From Stramenopiles sp. TOSAG23-2 (lineage: Eukaryota; Sar), in NCBI GenBank assembly GCA_900128395.1, contig LT649418.1, forward strand, positions 1-27,427: DNA of 27,427 nt, written 5' to 3'. Below, one piece after another: positions 1 to 11,000 of this stretch; the first letter of the stretch is position 1; every line of letters starts with the position of its first letter. The position numbers and the translations under genes were made by a program. The notes below the pieces were generated by a model that was given only the letters and a program-made list of their open reading frames with translations, did no database searches and was not told the DNA's origin.

Positions 1-2
1 GT

Positions 3-1802
3 TCTGCTGGACCATTACGAAGACGACGATCTAGAAGCGAATCTAATTTACGAAATAGTAATAATAATGATAAAAATCTACCAACTTGGGCTGTAAATAA
101 TAAACATTATAATAGTAATGAACCAATGGCTTTGCATCATAGGACGGGTGCTCAGCTGAAAAGACCCTTGTCTAAAAAAGAAAAACAAGCATTAGAAGGC
201 GGATGGGATAGTAAATTTGCTCAAAATACTGTAAATAATAAATACATTTTATCAAATAGACCTCAAAAATATGTCATTGTAACGCAAGGGGAAATAAATA
301 ACAATAATGGGAGCAAGCAACAAAAAGAAGAACGAGTTGTTTTCAATGGAAGTCCAACGACAAATAAAAGAAAATTAAGAAGGCCACGAAGTGCTGGACA
401 ATTGCGTAGATATAGATCAAATAAAATGGATGGTTTAGCAACTAGAGCAGAACGAAAAAAATTGAAATCACGATTTCATAAGAAACAAAAAGGCAGCAAT
501 AACAATGTTAAAAAGAAAAAACGAAGAAATAAATATGTAGTCCATCAAGAACAAATAATAACATCGTCAAACAAAAAGTATCCAGCACAACTTTCACAAC
601 ATGAGTATGGATTTGGATTAGACTATAGTAACGATAATATTAATGATACCAGTTACGAAGATGATATGTCATACTATGGAACTGCAATGCCAACTGTACA
701 ATTACCCAAAGATGCTATATTTCGCAAAAACTGTAACACAATTAGAGCTTTATGGGATGAATTACATGTCCCAAATCGAGATCGCAGGTATTTTTCTAGA
801 ACATTTATGCTAGAATATACAGATCATAATGATAAATTTGTAAATGAACAATTGGAATTATTGTTAGCGCATAGAGAAGAAACAATACGTACATTAATAG
901 CCATTAGAGAAAGAGAAAGTGCTATTAAAGATTTAGATTCAATTTGTAAAGCAGCAGCAAGTGCATTGGTGCGTAGTAACGTTATTATTACTACTAGTAA
1001 AAATAGTAAAACTTTGTTGAATCATTCAAAAAAGAAAAAAAATGTGAAAGCGCCAGTACCACCTCCTAATGTACGACCACCAGTAATTAATTTAACAACA
1101 TCAATTAAAAAAAGAAATGAAGAAATAAATAACAACAACGTGAACGATCTAGATACTTCTACAGATTTAAACAATGACAATGGTCATAATGACATGAAAG
1201 ACAAATTGCAATCATTACAAATAAAAAGTTTTAAAAAATTAATTATAGATAGATCTCGGCATGCACAATTGAAAACTATTGAAGTTATCCATGCTATTAA
1301 ATCATGGAGAACTAATTTATGGAGACAGCAACCATTTCGTTGGAGAAATTGCAACTATATTTTACGAGTAGGAAATTGCGTTGGTTTACAGGATATAGTA
1401 AAACAGGATGAAATCGCTGAAGCTATAAGATTGTGCTCTATTGTATCGAAAGATTTCATTTTATTATTACCACCACATATACGTAAAATATTATTTATCG
1501 ATGAAAATAATAATGATGGAGCGGATGCGGATGATGAAGGAGGGGAGGATATTCATAATGAGAATGATGAAGGTGGTAAAGAAGAAAAAACTTCTGTTGT
1601 AAACGAATATGATACTATGGATAGGAAGAAATTGAATATGAAAGATTTAATGATAGATGAAGAATATATACGAAATGAACAAAGAACTCAAATTGAATTA
1701 AGGAAAGAGTTAAATGATTTATTACAAGCAGGATACTATATTCCAACATTAAAATGGAATCCAAATAAATTAACATTTAACATGGATGAGAGTAAGGAAT
1801 AA
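3..1802 (+). CDS. Basic coiled-coil protein of unknown function, 5'-partial
   Basis: I do not recognise this family. The first in-window ATG is at 126, but the same frame is open without a stop back to base 3, so the true start lies outside the window and the visible part is 599 codons. The N-terminal third is very rich in Lys, Arg and Asn and carries two copies of a basic motif of the form SAGxLRRxRS (codons near 3 and 390); the second is preceded by RPR. The middle (codons from about 715 to 1010) looks alpha-helical, starting with an ALWDELHVPNRDRRYF stretch and continuing into a probable coiled coil. A second helical block (about 1225-1480) is Trp- and Arg-rich (IKSWRTNLWRQQPFRWR). Asn-rich linkers and an acidic patch (about 1495-1600) separate the blocks. 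RPxSA-type motifs are common in flagellate cytoskeletal proteins, so a cytoskeletal or ciliary role is possible but is only inference. Confidence 0.75.
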   Translation, partial: SAGPLRRRRSRSESNLRNSNNNDKNLPTWAVNNKHYNSNEPMALHHRTGAQLKRPLSKKEKQALEGGWDSKFAQNTVNNKYILSNRPQKYVIVTQGEINNNNGSKQQKEERVVFNGSPTTNKRKLRRPRSAGQLRRYRSNKMDGLATRAERKKLKSRFHKKQKGSNNNVKKKKRRNKYVVHQEQIITSSNKKYPAQLSQHEYGFGLDYSNDNINDTSYEDDMSYYGTAMPTVQLPKDAIFRKNCNTIRALWDELHVPNRDRRYFSRTFMLEYTDHNDKFVNEQLELLLAHREETIRTLIAIRERESAIKDLDSICKAAASALVRSNVIITTSKNSKTLLNHSKKKKNVKAPVPPPNVRPPVINLTTSIKKRNEEINNNNVNDLDTSTDLNNDNGHNDMKDKLQSLQIKSFKKLIIDRSRHAQLKTIEVIHAIKSWRTNLWRQQPFRWRNCNYILRVGNCVGLQDIVKQDEIAEAIRLCSIVSKDFILLLPPHIRKILFIDENNNDGADADDEGGEDIHNENDEGGKEEKTSVVNEYDTMDRKKLNMKDLMIDEEYIRNEQRTQIELRKELNDLLQAGYYIPTLKWNPNKLTFNMDESKE

Positions 1803-2282
1803 AAGAGAGGAAAAATGTTTAATATTATTAATGTGTTTCATTTGAATATGTACAGGTAGAGAATACAACACGTTTTTATTTTTTAGACGCAAAAATGTCG
1901 TCTACGACGTAGATATCTTTTCCATCATCAATTTATACCGCTTTTACTTTGAGGTTATTTAAAAGCCCAGCTAGCCCAGCTAGCATGGACATACGAGGTG
2001 GTTACGATTAGATATAATAATACTGATGAGATTATTAATATTCCACACAGCAGGTGCACAACAGGTGGTTTTAATATTATTATAAAATTATTTGATGGAT
2101 ATACATTTGTGCATTTATTGATAATAAGTATCTTTTATAATAATATAGATTGAAATATCTTTTCCCATACAGTATAGAAGAAGAAAAGAAAATTGAAGAA
2201 ACGAACATGAAATACAATCAACTTGTAAGCATAATAATAGTAATATATACAAACTGTAAATAGAAAAAAACCCTCCGCCCCC
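1803..2282. other. Intergenic spacer, 3' end of one gene and promoter of the next
   Basis: This 480-base spacer lies between two + strand genes. I see no coding potential. It contains a local 9-base tandem repeat (GCCCAGCTA twice, then GC, at about 1965-1984) that includes two GCTAGC palindromes, and a short C-rich run just before the downstream ATG, unusual in such AT-rich DNA. Confidence 0.6.
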
Positions 2283-5200
2283 ATGACGTCTGTAAATACC
2301 TCGATTGAATCACCATCTCGTAGTGATTCCGAGGAACCAGTTGTGGATGATGCAGCGATAGCACATAAATTAAAAGGTCATAGGGCAAAAATTGCTGGTA
2401 TTATTAAAGATAATAGTAAAAAGTCTAAAACAACAAAGTTTAAATATCTTGCGACCAAAGAGGAGCTACAAAAATTAAAGCCTCAAACATCTATTGGTGC
2501 TGGAGTCACTTTAGAAGTTGCAGAACGTCGAGTCCGAAGAATAACCACAGGGGAAGCTATTCTAGACAGTGATGACAATAATAATAATACAAATAATGAA
2601 AGTACATATTCAGGTATACATACCGTACGCACTAATGAAGATATAAATGGTCTTACCGACCTTAATGAAGAAGAGAAGAATTACGAAGATGAAGATGGCC
2701 CAGAGGAAATTATAGATTTTATGAAAGTCGATAGTTTTAGTCAATTAAATTCGGCAAGACCTGCTGATTATGATTCTGATGATGAAAATGCGAAACCAAA
2801 GCAAAACTCATCTAAAACCAAAGCAGCTCCACCCACCCGTAAGTCCGACATTTTTATTGGAGTTGATGAAGTTGTTGACGATGATGGCGAGGACTTAGAT
2901 GAAATTGGGAATCTCAGGTCAATTCATGACATAATTGCAAATAAAAATCATAGCACTGGTAGTAAATTAAGAAAACAGGAAAGCGAAATTGATGGTAGAT
3001 TTAATTATGCTACTGGATGCGATGGTGCTCAAGTTGTATATAGACAATGTATAGGTTCGTGTTTGATACCAATTTTTTCTATTTTGAAAGAACAGCCTTC
3101 AAAACCAAAATTTGCTATTGATTGGGAGACGGCAATGGTTAAAAAAATGTCCGCAATGTTAGAATATGTAAAGAAAATATTCCGCACATCAGATGCTAAT
3201 CATAAGATGATGACAGAAAGTATTTGTAATAATATTTTATGTGATGGATATTCGAGTGATGATTTTTTCCTTACGGAAAGATTGTTAACACCATCCTGTG
3301 TAGAGGATTTTGATATACCAGAAAATCGCGTTAACGCTTTAATTCGTGTATGCCAATCGCGTATGCAAAGTATAATTGCAGCATTAAAGGAAAAACCACT
3401 AGTTATTCCAGAAAGATTTAAAACAAAAAATGATTGCGATAAGCGTATTATATATGAGATTAAACGTTTAGATACTCATGTGAAACAATTAGACAAAAGT
3501 TTGTACAATAAACAGACAGTAAAGCCGAAGCTTGTAAAAAAACCAACAACCGAAATGTTTGAATCAGAGGTACCCAATGTCCCAAAACCAACATGTTTTG
3601 GTTGCTTAGCTGAGACGAAAGCAGCGAAAGCAGCTCGAGAGGTAGAACGCAATGAAATGTTAAAAGCAATGGTACAGGAGGAGGAGAAAAGAATTCGGAA
3701 TGAAGAAGAAAAAGAAGCAAGGCGAGTGGAGGCGTTGCCACCACCATGCCTTGAATTCGATGTAAAAACAGAAACCTTTCATCCTACTCACGCAGATGAT
3801 ACGGACGTTGCTGAAGGAAGATATCTATTGTTGTTAAAAATTTTATTGCAAAGTGATAATAAACATATGGTAACACCGGAAACAAGTGATGCATTTACAT
3901 ATGATTTTGCAAGTTCGAATGTACAGTTTTTAGAATCTGTATCGGCAGATAATCGTGTAAAAGATCAATCTTCTGCACGTAGTTTAAAAGTTGCTTTATC
4001 ATCACATACTAGTTTAAGAAAATTTGCAAGTGAACAGTTTTATGAAGATGTGAAAGGTGTTCATGCATTGAAAAAAATAGATGATTTAGGAATTGAAGTA
4101 TTGCAGAATTTTGCAATGTATTACGGTGTAGATGAGATACATGAAAGCGTCATGCATGCAATTGTGTATATGCAAAGTTTTCGCGGCGCAATGTCTTTAG
4201 TAATGCAACCACAAATTTATCGTAGTGAACACGTCATGTGTTTAACAAATTGTTTACATAATTTATTCAATCAAATTGTAACAACAAGAGCTTTGAAAAA
4301 AAGGGAAGAGTTTATAATTCAACAGCATTTGTTGATTAATGTCGAGTCAATAATAGATGACGCAATTCGAAATTATTTCAAGTTGTACCCGAGCGATAAG
4401 ACGACAGGATTAAGCGAATTCGAAGATTTGCTACGTTTAAATGTGATTTATTATCGAGTGCAACAAGTAATTCTACATCTTCATGAAAAAGAAATAAATT
4501 TAAAAAAGTTGAACCACTCAGCTACAATCTTAATGTGGAAAGATATTGAACGTTGTTTAAAGACAAGAAGCAAGGAAATATTTCAATCGTTTAAAACTAA
4601 CATCAATGATGACAAAGATGTTCTTTGGGAATATTGTCAAAAAAAGAATTTCACTCACACGGAACAATGGGTATTATTTAGCCATCAAGATACAATGGAT
4701 TTAGCGTTAGCCTACGTTAATAACGACCTTTCTAAGATCGAATTGAGCAACAATATAACAGTCGATTTGAAAACCTTTGAAAGATGTAATGATGATGGAA
4801 CTCATATATCAAAAATAAGAGGAAAAGTAAATGGAGTAGAAGCCACACCACTATATGCTGTACGTTGGGGCGAGGCTTATACAGTTGTATTAGAAGAGGA
4901 AAAAATTACATTTTCGTTGTGTTATGATGTGTACTCCAGAAAAATTATAGTGGAAGATATAGATGTCTTTGAAGATGAGGAGAAGAAGAAAGAAGTTGAA
5001 GAAAAAGAAAGATTAGATCACAATAAAGCTTCGAACCGTAACAGTGATAATAATAATAATAATAATAATAATATTGAAATAAATACTGGATTAAGCATAG
5101 GAGATCATTTAGCATATGTTGGTGATTGGCCAACTGCAGGGACACCACTTGGGGCAGTATACAGTCACTTGGCTGCTGTAAAAAGGCCAGTAACATTACG

Positions 5201-7940
5201 TTTGTACAGCACTGTAAATGCTGCTCAGCAAAATGAAAACGATTTCGAATACACCTATCATGTAACATTATCGAAGCAGGAGCATAATGGAAAAAAATAT
5301 TTAGGGTTAGATTTAGCTGCACCAAAAAGTTGGACGATGTCGTATGTAATGAAATTTTCTCGTCTTGAAGATGGTTCTATTCTTCCAGCAGAAAGATGTA
5401 ATCGAATCAGACAAGGAGATTTATTGATGGCAGTTAATGGCATTGATGTGTCAAAAGCTGACTATGACCATAACGATACAATTAAACTATTAATCAAAGA
5501 CGATATTCTTGAATTGACATTCAAGCGGATATATGTGCATCAAGCGATACAAGAAAAAATTAAAGTCCCTTCATTAAGTACATATCGTTTGCAAGAAGTT
5601 GTACAAGAAGCACGAGTGACGTTAATGTCAGACGAGCAGTATTATTCAAAAGCAGCATCGACGATATTGGAAAGACAAATTGGTAGAGCAGCATTGAAAG
5701 AGTTAAATTCTTCTTTGTTGAAAATCAACGCCTTGGCATTTTACAAATTAATAGCAAAAGAGATAGAAAATTGGGTATCAAGAAATGAACCTGGACCAGG
5801 AGCAAATCATTATCCAGATGGCTATATTGTTTTGTACAATACAATAGCTGATTTTGAAAATCAGATGTGTGACTGGGCTGGAGAAACGTGGAGGCAAGAA
5901 TATGAAAAGCATGACGATGAAGACAACTTCAAACCGTTGAACTTGAAGGAATTATTTGGACGATACGTCGTTAGCTGGATCGAACATACATATGTTATTC
6001 AAACAACAAAATTTATTCCAAATATGTTCCAGATTGAAACGTGGGAGCCAGAAGTTGACGATATGTATCCTGCCACCAGTAAATCGTTTATGGTTACATT
6101 GAATACCTTAACAGAATCATACCAATTACTACCGAATCATGACATGCTGAGCAACGTTGTAAGATTTGGTAAACAAGGATTGTGTGAATTGTTTAAATTT
6201 TATGCGAATCAAACGAAAGAAAGTTTTAGAAACATCGCTTTGAAAATTAAAGAAGTGCAAAAGGTACCGTCAAGCACGGCGAAAGATGATCAATTAGCAA
6301 TGTATACAAATAAATTATGTGTTCATATAAATGCAGTATATCGATGTTGGAGTGATTTTATTGATGTATTAGGTGGTTTAAATCAAATCAGATCTGTTCA
6401 TGGTTTTCTAGGCATGAGTGATAGCGACGAAGATGAGGAAGAGTCAGATGACATAATGCATAAACCTAGTATGGAGGGAAGTGATTGGGCTGATAATTTA
6501 AACGAAGAGGAAATTGATCCAACATCAAAATTATTGACCCATTACGTGAAAGTACGTGTATTTTCTGCAAGTGGAATACCTAAAATGGATTATGGTGGTT
6601 TAAGGCCGGGTGATCCATATGTTCAAATTTGTGTATATGAAGAAGAAGCAGAAGTTGGAAATTGGTTCGAGACTTTCCAAACTAAAGTCATAAATGGTTC
6701 GCAAAATCCAGTATGGAATGAAAATTTTGAATTTTCAGTGGTCGCGAAAAACGCAAAAGTGATTTTTCGAATACTAGATTATGATCACGGAAGCGAACCG
6801 GAGGTTATTGGTACGGTCTCCATCAATTTGCAGGATTATTTTTATCAGGCTGGGGAAAAAGCAGGGGGACCGAAAACATTTAAAATACAACCACCATCAT
6901 CACTTGATTCACAAACTCATATATCTTCTTCGAATAAACTAAAAGCCAATGACACTAATCGTGGCGAAATAGTTCTATTGCTAGTCTCTCGTGAAATTGA
7001 GCTAGGAGGTAGCACTTTGCGTTACATTGATAATACAATCGATAATATGATTTGTGAGCCTGGATGGGGGTTGATTGATGCACATGTTGATAAAATACGT
7101 GAGCTTATAGAAGATTATCTATTTGATAAAAAGAAAAAATTTCGGAAATTGCCAAAAAAGATAGAAGACATTAAATACCAAATGGTTGAGGAACGCATAG
7201 ATGATCTGATTGGATTAATGGCATGGTGTATTAATTTAATACATGGAAACTTGCACGAGCGCAACTTTGCACGTGCACTATTGCGCATATGGCGTGTCAC
7301 AATAGATCTATTTATTCAATTTTTATTACCTACGCTTGATCGTGCGTATCCACATTTAAAAAAGAAAGATTCTTGGTCTTCATGGGGTTTTTCTATTACG
7401 AAAAAGAAGAAAACTTCATTTGATGCAATGAAATTACCACCAGTAAAAGATCGCATTAAGCATATTGACTATTTAAATGATGTACAAGTGCATATGATTA
7501 CATTAGCATATGAAGAAATATTTAGTTTATTAAATTGCGACGGTGCTAAAGCTGGATTAAAAGAGAAAAAAGCGAAAGAGCAATTAGGTGATGACTTATT
7601 AATGTTGATAGAAATGTGGAATATAATCGATACAAATCCAGCAGAGTTAGAACAAACTGTTACGATGAAGACAAGTAATATTGCAGCTCAAATGGTGTTA
7701 AGAGAAGGGGAAGCAATGGAAACTGGATGGGATGGTAAAGCTGGCCGAGAATGGAATAAATTGAATGATTCCAAGACGCACCTTCACCATTTACTATTGT
7801 ACGCGGCGTATTTTAAACGTAACAAAGACGCTATCAATTATGTTGAAAGTGGTGACTTTTTAGCAAATACAAAGCGTAATGGTGGTATTCGTTTGATTAG
7901 CCGCAATAGTGGTAGTTTTGTGGAACATGAGAATTGGTAG
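2283..7940 (+). CDS. Large Munc13/UNC13-like protein with PDZ and C2 domains
   Basis: The 1885-residue product starts at the only suitable ATG; the frame is closed upstream by TAA at 2241. The N-terminal 450 residues are acidic and low in complexity. A charged helix covers roughly 448-483. A helical MUN-like region follows, then poly-Asn (about 921-930). A PDZ-type fold covers about 988-1082 (key elements YLGLDL and IRQGDLLMAVNGIDV), preceded by a shorter PDZ-like half at about 936-976. More MUN-like helices run to about 1375, ending in a Ser/Asp/Glu linker. A C2 domain occupies about 1419-1533 (VKVRVFSASG, GDPYVQI, NPVWNENFEF, DYDHGSE). The last 300 residues contain an MHD2-like segment (ARALLRIWRVTIDLFIQFLL). 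Munc13 proteins prime vesicles by opening syntaxin, so a role in calcium-regulated secretion is inferred. The C2 call is strong, PDZ good and MUN moderate. PDZ placed inside a MUN-C2 protein is not the animal arrangement. Confidence 0.72.
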   Translation: MTSVNTSIESPSRSDSEEPVVDDAAIAHKLKGHRAKIAGIIKDNSKKSKTTKFKYLATKEELQKLKPQTSIGAGVTLEVAERRVRRITTGEAILDSDDNNNNTNNESTYSGIHTVRTNEDINGLTDLNEEEKNYEDEDGPEEIIDFMKVDSFSQLNSARPADYDSDDENAKPKQNSSKTKAAPPTRKSDIFIGVDEVVDDDGEDLDEIGNLRSIHDIIANKNHSTGSKLRKQESEIDGRFNYATGCDGAQVVYRQCIGSCLIPIFSILKEQPSKPKFAIDWETAMVKKMSAMLEYVKKIFRTSDANHKMMTESICNNILCDGYSSDDFFLTERLLTPSCVEDFDIPENRVNALIRVCQSRMQSIIAALKEKPLVIPERFKTKNDCDKRIIYEIKRLDTHVKQLDKSLYNKQTVKPKLVKKPTTEMFESEVPNVPKPTCFGCLAETKAAKAAREVERNEMLKAMVQEEEKRIRNEEEKEARRVEALPPPCLEFDVKTETFHPTHADDTDVAEGRYLLLLKILLQSDNKHMVTPETSDAFTYDFASSNVQFLESVSADNRVKDQSSARSLKVALSSHTSLRKFASEQFYEDVKGVHALKKIDDLGIEVLQNFAMYYGVDEIHESVMHAIVYMQSFRGAMSLVMQPQIYRSEHVMCLTNCLHNLFNQIVTTRALKKREEFIIQQHLLINVESIIDDAIRNYFKLYPSDKTTGLSEFEDLLRLNVIYYRVQQVILHLHEKEINLKKLNHSATILMWKDIERCLKTRSKEIFQSFKTNINDDKDVLWEYCQKKNFTHTEQWVLFSHQDTMDLALAYVNNDLSKIELSNNITVDLKTFERCNDDGTHISKIRGKVNGVEATPLYAVRWGEAYTVVLEEEKITFSLCYDVYSRKIIVEDIDVFEDEEKKKEVEEKERLDHNKASNRNSDNNNNNNNNIEINTGLSIGDHLAYVGDWPTAGTPLGAVYSHLAAVKRPVTLRLYSTVNAAQQNENDFEYTYHVTLSKQEHNGKKYLGLDLAAPKSWTMSYVMKFSRLEDGSILPAERCNRIRQGDLLMAVNGIDVSKADYDHNDTIKLLIKDDILELTFKRIYVHQAIQEKIKVPSLSTYRLQEVVQEARVTLMSDEQYYSKAASTILERQIGRAALKELNSSLLKINALAFYKLIAKEIENWVSRNEPGPGANHYPDGYIVLYNTIADFENQMCDWAGETWRQEYEKHDDEDNFKPLNLKELFGRYVVSWIEHTYVIQTTKFIPNMFQIETWEPEVDDMYPATSKSFMVTLNTLTESYQLLPNHDMLSNVVRFGKQGLCELFKFYANQTKESFRNIALKIKEVQKVPSSTAKDDQLAMYTNKLCVHINAVYRCWSDFIDVLGGLNQIRSVHGFLGMSDSDEDEEESDDIMHKPSMEGSDWADNLNEEEIDPTSKLLTHYVKVRVFSASGIPKMDYGGLRPGDPYVQICVYEEEAEVGNWFETFQTKVINGSQNPVWNENFEFSVVAKNAKVIFRILDYDHGSEPEVIGTVSINLQDYFYQAGEKAGGPKTFKIQPPSSLDSQTHISSSNKLKANDTNRGEIVLLLVSREIELGGSTLRYIDNTIDNMICEPGWGLIDAHVDKIRELIEDYLFDKKKKFRKLPKKIEDIKYQMVEERIDDLIGLMAWCINLIHGNLHERNFARALLRIWRVTIDLFIQFLLPTLDRAYPHLKKKDSWSSWGFSITKKKKTSFDAMKLPPVKDRIKHIDYLNDVQVHMITLAYEEIFSLLNCDGAKAGLKEKKAKEQLGDDLLMLIEMWNIIDTNPAELEQTVTMKTSNIAAQMVLREGEAMETGWDGKAGREWNKLNDSKTHLHHLLLYAAYFKRNKDAINYVESGDFLANTKRNGGIRLISRNSGSFVEHENW

Positions 7941-8016
7941 AGAAGGGAAGAGAGTACAAATTTTTTTAAAAAATCGTAATTATCTTGTACGTCTACACAG
8001 TATCATACGAATATTT

Positions 8017-11000
8017 TTAATCTTTACTAAATCCTGTCATAGCATCATCAGGTTTGATTGCATCAACAACTGGTACTTGATATCCATCAGGTGGGGTCCA
8101 TGCAACTGCATCCCATACAGGAAGTGCTACTGCTGTTGCAGATACATACAATAATGGATGTGTCACAGTTGCTTCGACTAAAACTTCACCAACTGGGATA
8201 GAACAAATTCGTTTATTCAATTTGTTAAATTCTTTGGCATCTTCATAATGTATAACATCATCAGATGGATCTGGGTCTGTACATGGATAACGTAATCGTG
8301 CATTTGGTATTAACTTTTGCCTTGGTTCGATTCGGTTTGCAATTCTACCAGCAAGGGCTACCAATCCATCACCTAGTACAGCTTCCATTTTTTTAAATGA
8401 TTCATTTAACTTTTTCAATTCTTTGCTAGATGCTGTTAGACCGGATACACATGGGCATTTGTTTATAAAAGCAGTAGTTGAATTCCTTGCAGATATTAAA
8501 GCAGCAATAATGTTTGCTGCTGTTGCTTTAACGATCGGATTTGTCCTTGCTTCTGGCCCCAACGATTCAAAATATAATCGAATACTGTCGTATACAGCAA
8601 TTCCATCAGCTTTCTCTTTGAATTTACTAGCCTTTGCATCTACTAATGCCCTTTCGCAAGTATCACGCAATAAGGAAAGCATTAACCATTTGAAATTGAC
8701 ATTCACCGCAGGTACTTTTTTATTGCAACAATCAATAACTCCAGGAGCAATATATTCAGGCGAGACAAATTTCATATTGGATAGAAAATCATTTCTGGAA
8801 ATATATCGACATTTAATCCAAGCTGGTTGTGCAGATAATAATGAAACAAATGCAAGTCCCCACGGGGTTGACAAATCAATTGGTTTACCTGATGGTATAA
8901 AGCTTGTCACCCCATCAAGTACCTGAGTACTAAATGGCAGCTCTGCAACGGATAGTGTACCTTCATTGTCACCATTATTTACACAAATTAATTGGGAATG
9001 TGCAGGTAAAATGGATTCATAGAATTCAACACCATCCAAATGCATTCCAAAACAACTTTTAGTATAAGCTCTCCTGGGCATGTTGAAATCTACAACTGCT
9101 TGATGGGTTACTCCTTGTGGGCTTTGTTTTTGAAGCAATTTGTTATACAGCATTGCCGCGCTTATAACAGATTTTGTCTCTGTTTCTGCATTGCTTAAAC
9201 AAGCTACTTGCCCTCTGCAGCTAGGTGTAATGCAAGGCCCACATGCAATGTAACCAATTTGTTGCGGCGTTTTTGGATTTAAATAATCAAACCGTAAGTG
9301 GGATAAATCTTTCGAATCTCCACCAATTACGATAATTGATGTATTTTGAAATGCAAAGTGTGTTTCAACATCTTGATGATACAAATCTTTGGCACCAATT
9401 ACACCTTTAAAACAGGGTAAAATAACATGTGCAGCTCTTCCTACCCAACTTAATTGCGCAGCTGCAGTTAAGCGTTTATATCGACCAATGTCCCAAGCAG
9501 AATTCTGTAAGCCACATAAATTAAATAAATATTGCCAAGCCAGGAAATTTTTCCTATCAATTTTGTTGCTAGTAATTAACAAGACATCATATGCTTTACT
9601 TGCATCAAAGACAGGGACAATCCGTATTTTCCTTGTATATCTTGAAATTGGTTTACCACGTAATTTTAATAATCCTTCAATAGAACTATCTTTGAATAAA
9701 TTATTGCCAGCAGCACGTGTTGTTTTAATTGGAATTTGAGCAACAACTTCAGATTTAGCAGCAATTTCGGTGAACGTAACAATACATTTTTGTGAATTTA
9801 TGACCTTCCACGCATATCCTACACCAGTTCCATTAGGTTGTAAAAACGTCATTAGCTGATCTGTAGAAAGTTCTATTTCTACTTTGCCAGTTTTAGTATT
9901 TTCACCATATGGTTTGGTACTGATGTTTTTTATTGCAATATTTAATATTGACTTTTCGTTTGGGCCTAGCAATTCTGGTGGATTGAAATTTGTTACTCTT
10001 GTAGGATACATTACACGTACAACAGCTTTCATTTCACTATCTTCGAACAAACGGCCAATCATGGTGATTGATGGACTTAAAACAACTTCACTAACATGTG
10101 GTTGATTTAATGAAATTGGAGCATCTTGAATTTGAAATTGTACCACACCATCTACCTTACCAATGGTTCCTTTCTTTACAAGTGGAAGTTGTTTAATTGG
10201 TTGACTAATTACTTTCAATGCAGGTGAGTAACTTCTTCCAGTGCAAATGCTGCCATCAGGTAATGTGAAGTCACCATCGTTTTTGAATACAATTTTTTTC
10301 ATTGCAAAAGTAGTATTTGGTTCCATAATTGTATCCGAATTTTCATCTAAAAGATAATATTCAGATACAGTTACATTGAAACGGTCTGAACCTTTTTCTC
10401 CTCCGCATATTATAGTAACTGTTCCATTGTTTCCATCTCGACCATTGCGACCTGCTCTTCCATTTTGGCCTCTACTTCCTGACCGGCCAGAGCTCCCAGA
10501 TGGCCCTGTAGAGCCATTTGATCCTCGAGATCCAGCACTTGTTGTAATTTTACCATCTTTGTCCCGACGAGCTGGTCCGCCTGAGCCTCCACTACCTCCT
10601 CGACCACCTCTTCCTCCAGAGCCACCACTACCGCCTGCCCCGCCTGCGCCTGGGCCTTGTTGCCTTCCACCAATTCCTTTACGGGCATCAAATTCAAAAA
10701 TTGCAAGATGCCGTAGATTTGTCAAAGTTAATGTAATTTTTCCAGCATTACTTCCATCTGTTGAATTTCCAGAGTCTCCTCCCCCTGCCCCATTACCTCC
10801 ATTTCCGCCGTTACCTCCACGTCCACCGTCCCCTCCTCTTCCGCCGTTCTGACCAGCTCCAGATGCATTATGGCCATTGGAACCGTCTCTACCAGCGCCA
10901 CCCATCCCACCTCTTCCGCCATGTCCACCTTTACCTCCTCTCCCACCATGCCCTCCATCACCACCATGTGTATCAATTAAAATTTTACCATTTGGTGGTA

